This document shows, in pieces, positions 15,594 through 24,987 of a stretch of DNA of 64,000 bases. The position numbers and the translations under genes are program-made. Source of the DNA: Flavobacterium psychroterrae (GTDB lineage Bacteria; Bacteroidota; Bacteroidia; Flavobacteriales; Flavobacteriaceae); contig NZ_JAGYVZ010000016.1 of the NCBI RefSeq assembly GCF_018380615.1, positions 88,014 to 152,013 of the forward strand. Direction: 5' to 3'. The notes beneath the pieces were generated by a model. The model was not told the origin of the DNA, ran no database searches, and saw only the letters and a list, made by a program, of their open reading frames with translations. Every line of letters starts with the position of its first letter. Position 1 is the first letter of the stretch.

Positions 15594-18500
15594 GTGCCCG
15601 TAACGGTAACTGTTTTACCTAATCCGTTAGGTGGATGTTTGGAAGCTAATAGCCAGCAAACAACTCAAAACGGACTTTGTTTACTTTGTTCTTCTACAAC
15701 TCCAAATAATTCTGTTGATGGAAATATTGCAACTGCAGCCAGAATAACTCTTCCGGTAGGTTTACTAAACGGATATATTCAACAAACATTACAATTTAAT
15801 AATCCTGGTAAAGCAGGCGATATAGTTGATTTGGAATTAGCATTACCAGGTGGTCTTGCTGATCTTTCATTGCTAGGGGCAGTTAGCTTAGCAACCTTTA
15901 ATGGTGCAACTTATAATAACGACAGAATCTTTATCAATAATCCTTTAGTTACCTTACAGCTGCTAACAGGAAACAGATTTAGAGCTAGTATTGTTGCCGG
16001 TGCAAATTTTGACCGTGTCGAAATTAGATTAGGCGGTATAGTAACCGCTTTAACTAATTTAGATATCTATCAGGCTACTTACAGATATAAAGCAACTGTA
16101 GTTTCAGGAAACACGACTATTTGTAGTGGGCAAACAGCAACATTAGTTGCTAATTTAGCCGTGGGAGAAACTGTTGGTTGGTATACTACAGCAACAGGAG
16201 GAGCTCCGCTGGTAACAACAGCAGCTTATACAACGCCAATTTTGAATGCTACTGCTACTTATTATGTTGAAGTTGCCAGAAATGGTTGTGTTAATAGTGA
16301 AAGAACTCCGGTAATAGTTACAGTAAATAATCCTGTGGCTCCAACAGCAATTGACGTTATTCCTTTAAATTTATGTAGCGGAGAATCAACTACAATAACA
16401 ATTCAGGCACCAGTTGCAGGTACAACATATAATTGGTACGATGCAGCGACTGGCGGGAATTTATTGTCTACAGGAACATCTTATACAACACCTAATTTAA
16501 CCAGCTCTGTAACGTATCACGTAGAAGCTGTAATAGGAACTTGTTTAAGTCCTGCGCGTACAGCGGTTCCGGTTAATGTTAATCCAAGACCGGCAGTTCC
16601 GGTTCCGACATCATCAAATGTGGTGATTCAGTCTGGCCAAACTGTCATATTATCCGTTGCTGCTACTGCAGGAATATCATATACATGGTATGATGCACCA
16701 ACAGGAGGCAATCTTTTAATTGCAAATTCAAGTACTTATACACCCAATCCTGCTTTAACTGCAAATACAACATTTTATGTTCAGGCAAATAATACGTCAG
16801 ATTGTACAAGTCCTTCAAGAGCTGTAATTAATGTAATAGTAATTAATACGGTGAGTACTTGTTTACAGCCAAATTCACAGGTAACTACAACAGATGGTTT
16901 ATTATGTGCTTTATGTACTTCGACTAATCCAAATGCTTCTGTTGATGGAAATATAAACACATTTGCAAGTCTTTCGACACCTGTTGCGGCAGTTGGTGCT
17001 TACATACAGCAGCAATTAACTTTTCCTACCCCAGGTCAGGCAGGAGATATTATTGATATTGAATTAGGATTGCCGGCAGGTCTTGCGGATGTTTCATTAT
17101 TAGGAGGTGGCATTAGCCTTGCAACTTATAATGGAGCAACTTATAATAATGACAGACGTTTACTGACTAACAATTTATTAAGCCTGCAATTATTATCAGG
17201 AAATAAATTCAAAGTTAGTTTTAATGCTACTGCACCATTCGATAAAATCGAAATCAGAATAGGAGGAGCAGTTGCAACATTATTAACTACTTTAGATATT
17301 TATGAAGCTTCGTACAGATTTCCGGATGCAACAATAACCGGAGCAACAGCGCCAATTTGTGCTGGAGGAACTGCTGTATTAACTGCAACTTCTACAGGAA
17401 CAGAAACTTTTACATGGTATGATGCTCCAACAGGAGGGAATATAGTGGCTGTTAATCCAACTGTTCCTTTAAATGCTACTACAATTTATTATTTAGAAGC
17501 CACACGCGGAGGAACTTGTGTTAATAGTGTTCGCCAGCCGGTTACAATTACGGTATTGCCAATTCCAACAGCTGCGGATATTGCGATTACAAGTCCTTTA
17601 ACAGCTTCATGTGCTGGAGGTGTTGTATTGACTCCAACTTCTGCTTTAGCGGGAGCAACATTTAGATACTATACAGATCAAAATAAAACACAGGAAATTA
17701 TAACAGGATCTGTTGTTGCTGCTCAACCGGGAGCAACTTTCTCTAAAGATGCTACAACGGGAGCGCTTACAATTAGTGGATTAGCTCCTAATGCATCTTA
17801 TAATTATTATGTTTCTGTACTTAACGGAGGAACTTGCGAGAATATAAACGGAACATTAAAAGAAGTTATAGTAAATGATCCTGCTGAATCAGCTTTAACA
17901 GTTCAGACTCCGTTAGTTCGTTGTGGTACAGCAAATTTAAGAGATGCTATCACAAATTTAGATACATCAGGAAATACAGTTTATACTTTCTTTGATGTAT
18001 CAAATAATCCAATTACAGATCTTGCTGCTTCAAATATTTTGGCAAGTGGTACTTATTTTATCGAAGCACAAACAACAGGAATTGCTTGTCCATCTTTAAG
18101 AGAACAAGTAATAGTAACTGTAAATCCGTTACCAACATTAACCGGAGTAACAAGTTCTATTGCTGTTACAACAGGAAGTTCGGTTGCATTAACTGCAACA
18201 TCAAATGGAACCTTTGCGTGGTATGATCAACAAGGTAATTTGTTACCATCAAATAATACAGGTGTACTTAATACAGTTGGTGTTTACAGTTATACTGTAA
18301 TTGCGACTCTTGGAACTTGTACAGTAAGTCAGACGATAACTGTTAGTGTTATTGATGCTGCTGCTTGTGATTCTTTATTAGAAAGAGTTTATGCTAATTC
18401 ACAACTATCAGGAAGTATTATTACCGGATCTGTTACTAACGGACCTTCGGGAGCTGATGGTAATCCCGCAACTTTTTCAACTATAACCACTGGTTTAGGG

Positions 18501-21500
18501 CTTTTAGGAATTGGAACAACTTGGCAAAATTTGCAATGGCCAACAACAATTCCTAAAGGAACTCCTGTAACAGTAAAACTAGGTTTACAAAATAGTTTAC
18601 TTGCGGTAGGACAAAATATTTCGGTAATAGGAACAAAACGTGACGGATCTAATAATCCTATTGATATTGGAACTTTACAATCAGTATCAGGATCATTATT
18701 GAATTTATTACCGGGTCAAAACTCATTTGAATATACATTTGTACCTTCTAATACAGCTGGTCTTCAGGATTATGATGGTATTCGTGTAGAATTAGGATCT
18801 GTTTTAAGTGTAGCTCAAAACATTAATGTTTACGATGCTCATTATAAAAAACAGGTAACACAAATTGCTTGCGGGCAAGGAGATATTGAAGATATTTTCT
18901 CTGGCGTGAGAGATTTGGGAGTTGGGGCATTAACAACAACGGTGGGAGTTTCTGATCCTTGGAATGTGGCTGATGGCGATGTTGCTACTTATGCTACAAT
19001 GTTTACAGGAGTAGGAGTTCTTGCTGCTGCCGAACTTACAACAACTTTTAGAACACCAAGTATGGTGGGGGATAGTTTAAGAATTACGATTTCAAAACCC
19101 GGAACTCTTTTAAATCTTGGATTACTTACAGGATTTACTATCCAGCTTTATTCAGGAGATATTGCTGTAGGAGCTCCAATTCAAAATACAAGTAATTTAT
19201 TGACTTTAAAATTACTTGCAGGAGATACAATGGCAATGACAATTGTTGCACCACAAACACAGCCTTATGATAAAGTTGTAATTACTTTTGGAGGAGCTGC
19301 AAATGTTTTAGATCAACTTAGAGTTCATACTATTGATCGTGTAACGAATACTAAAGTGATAGGAAGCGATCCTGATAATGCTGTCACGGTTTGTCCCGGA
19401 GCAGCTATAACGCTCTCGGCTACGCCTAAATCCTGTGCTGATTATGCGTGGTATGATTCTCCAACTGGCGGAAATCAGGTGGCAAGTGGTTTAACTTATA
19501 CACTTCCTGAAACATTGGCTGCCGGAACATATAAATATTATATCCAGCCAATTCGTTATGGTTGTCCAGCTTTAGAAAGAGGAGAAGTAACAGTAATTGT
19601 GAGAGCCACTACTCCTGCAGCTGCAATAGCAAACGTAACAATAAACGGAAATAATAATACTATTGTTTGTACCGAAACCGGTACAGTAACATTAAATGCA
19701 ATTTTAAATGGCGTACCGGCACTTACAAATCCGGTATATCACTGGTATAGTTTTGATGGTACAACAAGTCAGGAGATTGCAGGTGAGATAACGCCACAAT
19801 TAATTTTGACAGGATTAGCTTCCGGAACTTATACATATTATGTAGGAGTTAGTTCAGATGAATTTTGTGAAACTGCACCGGCAGATAGAAAACAGGTAAC
19901 ATTTACAATTTTACCAAGTTCTCTGTCAACTGATATATTGGTTGACAATGCTTCGATTTGTCATGATACAGCAGCTACATTAACACCTACAAGTCCTTTA
20001 ACGAACCCGGTTTTCTTGTGGTATTTAGATGCTAATAAAACACAGCCTATTACAGATGGTGTAATAATTGGCGGTGTAACCTATACTGTTAGCCCTGCAG
20101 GAGTTTTAACAGCTACGGGTTTAACAACAGCTATGAGTCCTGTTTCTTATTATGTTGCGGTTACAAGTGATACTACTTGTCCAAATAAAAACGGAGAACT
20201 GGCAGTTGCAACGGTTATTGTTAATGATCCTGCAACGCCAACATCTACTACTGATCCTCAAAATTTCTGTGCAACGGCTAATCCAACAGTTGCTAATCTT
20301 CAGGCAAATGAGGCAAATGTAGTTTGGTATCTTGCACCAACTGGAGGAACGGCTTTGGATCCAACAACTGCATTGATAAATGGAACAATTTATTATGGAG
20401 CTATACTAGATCCGGCGATACTTTGTGAAAGTTCAGTTCGATCTGTTGTAAATGTAACTATAACAGCTCCTGCAACACCAACATTAGTAACAGCAGGAAC
20501 ACAAAATTTCTGTTTGGTAAATGCGCCAACATTTGCAAGTGTTCAGTTTAATGAAGCAAATATTATTTGGTATACTGATTTAGTTGGAGGAACAGTAATT
20601 CCGTCCACTACGGTATTGACCAGCGGAACTTATTATGCGGTTATCCAGGATCCTGCAACACTTTGTGAAAGTGCAGTAAGATTATCAGTAACCATAAACG
20701 TTTCTGATCCCGGAACGCCAACATTAGTAACAGCAGGAACACAAAATTTCTGTTTGGTAAATGCGCCAACATTTGCAAGTGTTCAGTTCAATGAGGCAAA
20801 TATAGTTTGGTATACAGATTTAGTTGGTGGAACTGTAATTCCTTCAACCACAGTATTGACAAGCGGAACTTATTATGCGGTAATCCAAGATCCGACAACA
20901 CTTTGTGAAAGTGCCGTAAGATTATCAGTAACTATAAACCTTTCTGATCCCGGAACACCAACATTGGTAACAGCGGGAACACAAAACTTCTGTTTGGTTA
21001 ATGCACCAACTTTTGCAAGCGTTCAGTTTAACGAAGCGAATATTATTTGGTATACAGATTTAGTTGGTGGAACAGTAATTCCGTCAACCACAGTATTGAC
21101 CAGCGGAACTTACTATGCCGTAATCCAAGATCCAACAACACTTTGTGAAAGTGCAACACGATTGACAGTAACTATAAACGTTACCGATCCTGCAACGCCA
21201 ACACTAGTAACAGCGGGAACTCAGAATTTCTGTTTAGTTAATGCACCAACTTTTGCAAGCGTTCAGTTTAATCAGGCAAATATAGTTTGGTATACAGATT
21301 TAGTGGGTGGAACGGTGATTCCGTCCACTACGGTATTGACCAGCGGAACTTATTACGCGGTAATTCAGGATCCAACAACACTTTGTGAAAGTTCTGTAAG
21401 ATTAACGGTAACTATAAACGTTACTGATCCCGGAACACCAACATTGGTAACTGCGGGAACACAAAATTTCTGTCAGGTAAATGCGCCGACATTTGCAAGT

Positions 21501-23996
21501 GTTCAGTTCAATCAGGCAAATATAGTTTGGTATACAGATTTAGTGGGTGGAACGGTGATTCCTTCAACTACGGTATTGACAAGCGGAACTTATTATGCAG
21601 TAATTCAGGATCCTACAACACTTTGTGAAAGCGCTGTAAGATTATCAGTAACTATAAATGTTTCTGATCCCGGAACGCCAACATTGGTAACTGCGGGAAC
21701 ACAAAATTTCTGTCAGGTAAATGCGCCGACATTTGCAAGCGTTCAGTTCAATCAGGCAAATATAGTTTGGTATACAGATTTAGTGGGTGGAACGGTAATT
21801 CCTTCAACTACAGTATTGACCAGCGGAACTTATTATGCGGTTATTCAGGATCCAACAACACTTTGTGAAAGCGCTGTAAGATTATCAGTAACTATAAATG
21901 TTTCTGATCCTGGAACTCCAACATTGGTAACTGCCGGAACACAAAACTTCTGTCAGGTAAATGCGCCTACATTTGCAAGTGTTCAGTTCAATCAGGCAAA
22001 TATAGTTTGGTACACAGATTTAGTGGGGGGAACAGTGATTCCGTCAACTACAGTATTGACAAGCGGAACATATTATGCCGTAATAAAAGATCCAACATCA
22101 GGATGTGAAAGCGTAACACGATTATCAGTAACTATAAACGTTTCTGATCCCGGAACGCCAACATTAGTAACTGCCGGAACTCAAAACTTCTGTTCAGGAA
22201 ATAATTCAACTCTGGCAAGTATTCAGCTAAACGAAACAAATATAGTTTGGTACAATGCACCAACGGGAGGAACAGTACTACCTGTAACAACAGCATTAGT
22301 AAGCGGAACTTATTATGCAGCATTAAAAGATGCAATTACAGGTTGTGAAAGTAATGTTAGACTTCAGGTTACCGTGAATGTTGGAAATTCAAATAATCCA
22401 ACGACAAATAATACAGCACAAAACTTCTGTTCAAATGCTGCACCAACATTTGCAAGTATTCAGGTAAACGAAAGTAATGTATCATGGTTTAGTGCTTCAA
22501 CCGGAGGAACAGCAATTCCATTAACAACAGCATTAAGTTCAGGTACTTATTATGGAGAATTTACAGATCCAATTACAGGATGTAAAAGTGCAGCTCGTTT
22601 AGCAGTTACAATTACCATTGTGAACCCAATGGGAACGCCTACAACAAATTCAGCTACGCAAAACTTCTGTTCTGTAAATGTGCCAACAGTTGCTAATATT
22701 CAGGTAAACGAAGCCAATGTAATTTGGTACAGTACTCCAACAGGAGGAACAGCAATTCCGGCAACAACAGCTTTAGTTAGTGGTACTTATTATGGAGTTG
22801 TGGCAAGTGGTTCAGGTTGTGAAAATCCAAATAGATTAGCAGTTGTGGTAAATGTTAACACACCACTTTTAGTTACAACACCCAGAACAACACAAACATT
22901 TTGTTTATCAGCAGCACCAACAATAGCAAGTATTTTGGTAAATGAGGCAAATGTAGCGTTTTATGCTTCTGCAACCGGAGGAACACCATTAGCAGCAAAT
23001 ACACCGCTTACGGCCACAACATATTATGCTTCAGCGATTAATAATACAACAAATGGTTGTGCGGCTGCTTCACGATTAGGAATCTCAATTGCTTTTGAAA
23101 ATGATGCGATGGTTCCAATCACGACAACAGACGATACTCCATGTGTTTTCCAGGGAATTACATATTCAATTGCTAACGGAAAATCAGATTATGTCTGGTC
23201 TATCACAAACGGTACAATTACTTCAGGAGGAGGAAACGCCGATGGAACCGTAACAGTTTCATGGTCTGATATTGGACCTGGTAAAGTTGAGGTTGGTTAC
23301 ATTAATTCATGTAATGAAAGAACAATTAAATCATTAAATGTAACCGTAGCAACTTGTTCTGATCTAACGATAACAAATACAGTTAGTAATCCTACACCTA
23401 ATTTTGGTGAGCAAATAACATTTACTGTAACAGTTAATAATGTGGGTCAGGGTAACTTTATCAATACCATAGTGAGCGAGTTGCTTCCAAGCGGATTCGA
23501 TTTAATTAGCGCAAGTACCACTTTAGGCACATATGATTTAAATACACAGCTTTGGACAATCCCTACATTAAATGCAGGACAAAGTGTTGTACTTACAATC
23601 GTTGCCGAAGTATTGCCAAGCGGTAATTATACAAACGTTGCAACTGTCGAAATTTCGACTCCTTTAGATGTTGATGCATCAAATAATTCGGCTTCAGTAA
23701 CAGTTGTTCCGGTTTGTCTGACAGTTTATAATGAGTTCACTCCAAATAATGACGGAGCTAATGATCTTTTCAGAATAGACTGTATCGAATCATATCCTAA
23801 CAATGAGTTGAAAGTTTATAATAGATATGGCGCATTAGTATATAGTAAACAACATTATGAAAATGATTGGGACGGAACTGCCAATGTATCAGGAGTTATT
23901 AATAGAGGAGATATGTTGCCTACAGGTACTTATTTTTATGTGATAACCATTGGAGATGGAACGGTTAAAAAAGGATGGTTATCTATCATGAGATAA
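15594..23996 (+). CDS. Giant Ig-repeat adhesin with T9SS type B sorting domain, main part
   Basis: This is the 2,800-codon remainder of the adhesin; coding similarity already begins near 15500, and the GTG at 15594 is only the first available start. It contains alternating beta domains and many Ig-like domains with the WYD/TGG/YYV pattern, seven near-identical 80-residue repeats (about residues 1,630-2,190), a DUF11-like domain (DLTITNTVSNPTPNFGEQITFTVTV, written here only by its start) and a CHU_C gliding-motility C-terminal domain (YNEFTPNNDGANDLFRI, GTYFYVITIGDG). Type B domains direct secretion by T9SS with a SprF-like partner, and such a gene follows. It lacks a signal peptide, so it would work only if joined to the upstream part. 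Confidence 0.88.
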   Translation: MPVTVTVLPNPLGGCLEANSQQTTQNGLCLLCSSTTPNNSVDGNIATAARITLPVGLLNGYIQQTLQFNNPGKAGDIVDLELALPGGLADLSLLGAVSLATFNGATYNNDRIFINNPLVTLQLLTGNRFRASIVAGANFDRVEIRLGGIVTALTNLDIYQATYRYKATVVSGNTTICSGQTATLVANLAVGETVGWYTTATGGAPLVTTAAYTTPILNATATYYVEVARNGCVNSERTPVIVTVNNPVAPTAIDVIPLNLCSGESTTITIQAPVAGTTYNWYDAATGGNLLSTGTSYTTPNLTSSVTYHVEAVIGTCLSPARTAVPVNVNPRPAVPVPTSSNVVIQSGQTVILSVAATAGISYTWYDAPTGGNLLIANSSTYTPNPALTANTTFYVQANNTSDCTSPSRAVINVIVINTVSTCLQPNSQVTTTDGLLCALCTSTNPNASVDGNINTFASLSTPVAAVGAYIQQQLTFPTPGQAGDIIDIELGLPAGLADVSLLGGGISLATYNGATYNNDRRLLTNNLLSLQLLSGNKFKVSFNATAPFDKIEIRIGGAVATLLTTLDIYEASYRFPDATITGATAPICAGGTAVLTATSTGTETFTWYDAPTGGNIVAVNPTVPLNATTIYYLEATRGGTCVNSVRQPVTITVLPIPTAADIAITSPLTASCAGGVVLTPTSALAGATFRYYTDQNKTQEIITGSVVAAQPGATFSKDATTGALTISGLAPNASYNYYVSVLNGGTCENINGTLKEVIVNDPAESALTVQTPLVRCGTANLRDAITNLDTSGNTVYTFFDVSNNPITDLAASNILASGTYFIEAQTTGIACPSLREQVIVTVNPLPTLTGVTSSIAVTTGSSVALTATSNGTFAWYDQQGNLLPSNNTGVLNTVGVYSYTVIATLGTCTVSQTITVSVIDAAACDSLLERVYANSQLSGSIITGSVTNGPSGADGNPATFSTITTGLGLLGIGTTWQNLQWPTTIPKGTPVTVKLGLQNSLLAVGQNISVIGTKRDGSNNPIDIGTLQSVSGSLLNLLPGQNSFEYTFVPSNTAGLQDYDGIRVELGSVLSVAQNINVYDAHYKKQVTQIACGQGDIEDIFSGVRDLGVGALTTTVGVSDPWNVADGDVATYATMFTGVGVLAAAELTTTFRTPSMVGDSLRITISKPGTLLNLGLLTGFTIQLYSGDIAVGAPIQNTSNLLTLKLLAGDTMAMTIVAPQTQPYDKVVITFGGAANVLDQLRVHTIDRVTNTKVIGSDPDNAVTVCPGAAITLSATPKSCADYAWYDSPTGGNQVASGLTYTLPETLAAGTYKYYIQPIRYGCPALERGEVTVIVRATTPAAAIANVTINGNNNTIVCTETGTVTLNAILNGVPALTNPVYHWYSFDGTTSQEIAGEITPQLILTGLASGTYTYYVGVSSDEFCETAPADRKQVTFTILPSSLSTDILVDNASICHDTAATLTPTSPLTNPVFLWYLDANKTQPITDGVIIGGVTYTVSPAGVLTATGLTTAMSPVSYYVAVTSDTTCPNKNGELAVATVIVNDPATPTSTTDPQNFCATANPTVANLQANEANVVWYLAPTGGTALDPTTALINGTIYYGAILDPAILCESSVRSVVNVTITAPATPTLVTAGTQNFCLVNAPTFASVQFNEANIIWYTDLVGGTVIPSTTVLTSGTYYAVIQDPATLCESAVRLSVTINVSDPGTPTLVTAGTQNFCLVNAPTFASVQFNEANIVWYTDLVGGTVIPSTTVLTSGTYYAVIQDPTTLCESAVRLSVTINLSDPGTPTLVTAGTQNFCLVNAPTFASVQFNEANIIWYTDLVGGTVIPSTTVLTSGTYYAVIQDPTTLCESATRLTVTINVTDPATPTLVTAGTQNFCLVNAPTFASVQFNQANIVWYTDLVGGTVIPSTTVLTSGTYYAVIQDPTTLCESSVRLTVTINVTDPGTPTLVTAGTQNFCQVNAPTFASVQFNQANIVWYTDLVGGTVIPSTTVLTSGTYYAVIQDPTTLCESAVRLSVTINVSDPGTPTLVTAGTQNFCQVNAPTFASVQFNQANIVWYTDLVGGTVIPSTTVLTSGTYYAVIQDPTTLCESAVRLSVTINVSDPGTPTLVTAGTQNFCQVNAPTFASVQFNQANIVWYTDLVGGTVIPSTTVLTSGTYYAVIKDPTSGCESVTRLSVTINVSDPGTPTLVTAGTQNFCSGNNSTLASIQLNETNIVWYNAPTGGTVLPVTTALVSGTYYAALKDAITGCESNVRLQVTVNVGNSNNPTTNNTAQNFCSNAAPTFASIQVNESNVSWFSASTGGTAIPLTTALSSGTYYGEFTDPITGCKSAARLAVTITIVNPMGTPTTNSATQNFCSVNVPTVANIQVNEANVIWYSTPTGGTAIPATTALVSGTYYGVVASGSGCENPNRLAVVVNVNTPLLVTTPRTTQTFCLSAAPTIASILVNEANVAFYASATGGTPLAANTPLTATTYYASAINNTTNGCAAASRLGISIAFENDAMVPITTTDDTPCVFQGITYSIANGKSDYVWSITNGTITSGGGNADGTVTVSWSDIGPGKVEVGYINSCNERTIKSLNVTVATCSDLTITNTVSNPTPNFGEQITFTVTVNNVGQGNFINTIVSELLPSGFDLISASTTLGTYDLNTQLWTIPTLNAGQSVVLTIVAEVLPSGNYTNVATVEISTPLDVDASNNSASVTVVPVCLTVYNEFTPNNDGANDLFRIDCIESYPNNELKVYNRYGALVYSKQHYENDWDGTANVSGVINRGDMLPTGTYFYVITIGDGTVKKGWLSIMR
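20481..22160 (+). repeat. Seven tandem 240-bp coding repeats in the adhesin
   Basis: Units start at 20481, 20721, 20961, 21201, 21441, 21681 and 21921, exactly 240 bp apart, each beginning ACATT[A/G]GTAAC and encoding an 80-residue Ig-like domain (TLVTAGTQNFC, IVWYTDLVGGTVIPSTTVL, SGTYYAVIQDP). DNA identity between units is high, with mostly synonymous changes. A diverged eighth unit starts at 22161 and weaker ones follow. This is recent amplification or gene conversion and a likely site of copy-number change. Confidence 0.93.
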
Positions 23997-24041
23997 TCAC
24001 TCTATTAATCATCTAATTAATTAAACTTAATAAGTATCGTT

Positions 24042-24974
24042 ATGAAACTATATATAAAATCATTAGAAACGTATTTTATTTTAATATGTTCTTTTACCAC
24101 ATTTTGTGCCAGTGCACAGCAAGATCCGGAGTACACACAATATATGTACAACACAATGTCCGTAAATCCAGCTTATGCTGGATCTACGGGAACATTAGAA
24201 GCAACACTTTTACACCGTTCACAATGGGTAGGAATTGATGGAGCACCAGAAACGCAATCGTTTTCAATACATTCACCTCTTGTAAACGAGATGATTGGTT
24301 TAGGATTAAGTGTCGTAAATGACAAAATTGGTCCATCAAACGAATTGTATGTTGACGGAAACTTCTCGTATTCAATTCCTCTGGGATATGAAAAAAGATT
24401 AGCATTTGGACTTAAAGCAGGAATGCGAATGTTGAATGTTGATTGGTCAAAAGGGAGATTTTACAATAATAATGATGTTTTGTTGAACCAAAACATCGAT
24501 AATCAAATGAAATTAGCCGTTGGAGCAGGAATTTATTACTATACTGATAAATGGTATTTAGGATTTTCAATCCCAAGCTTTTTGCAAAATGATTATTATG
24601 ACGACGTTCAGGAATCTATAGATTACGATCGTTTACATTATTATTTAATGGGAGGTTATGTGTTTGATTTGAATCCAAATTTAAAATTCAAGCCCGCATT
24701 TTTAGTAAAAGCAGTAAGTGGAGCACCGCTTACTGCTGATATATCGGCGAATTTTATGATTGCAGAGAAATTTGTAATCGGTGGATCGTATCGAACAGAT
24801 GATTCTGTGAGTATATTGGCAGGTTTTCAAATATCCAGAAGTTTTTACATTGGATATGCCTTTGATTACACAGTAAGCGATTTGAACAAATACAATGATG
24901 GAACACACGAAATCATTTTGCGTTACCAATTTACTCAAAGAGAAAGTAAAATCAAATCACCTCGATTCTTCTAA
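24042..24974 (+). CDS. PorP/SprF family outer-membrane protein
   Basis: A 310-residue protein with a signal peptide (ending CASAQ) and the PorP/SprF hallmark QDPEYTQYMYNTMSVNPAYAG directly after it, followed by amphipathic beta-strands of an outer-membrane barrel (LLHRSQWVGIDGAPETQ, FGLKAGMRMLNVDW, GGSYRTDDSVSILAGFQ) and a terminal FDYTVSDL...HEIILRYQF. SprF-like proteins are needed for secretion or surface attachment of the type B CTD protein encoded beside them. It starts 45 bp after the adhesin, so this protein most probably serves that adhesin. Confidence 0.93.
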   Translation: MKLYIKSLETYFILICSFTTFCASAQQDPEYTQYMYNTMSVNPAYAGSTGTLEATLLHRSQWVGIDGAPETQSFSIHSPLVNEMIGLGLSVVNDKIGPSNELYVDGNFSYSIPLGYEKRLAFGLKAGMRMLNVDWSKGRFYNNNDVLLNQNIDNQMKLAVGAGIYYYTDKWYLGFSIPSFLQNDYYDDVQESIDYDRLHYYLMGGYVFDLNPNLKFKPAFLVKAVSGAPLTADISANFMIAEKFVIGGSYRTDDSVSILAGFQISRSFYIGYAFDYTVSDLNKYNDGTHEIILRYQFTQRESKIKSPRFF

Positions 24975-24987
24975 ACCCAAAACCCCT

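Noticed and set aside
20481..22160. CRISPR-like regular repeats
   Set aside because: The repeats are 240 bp, contiguous and coding for Ig-like domains; there are no spacers or cas genes.
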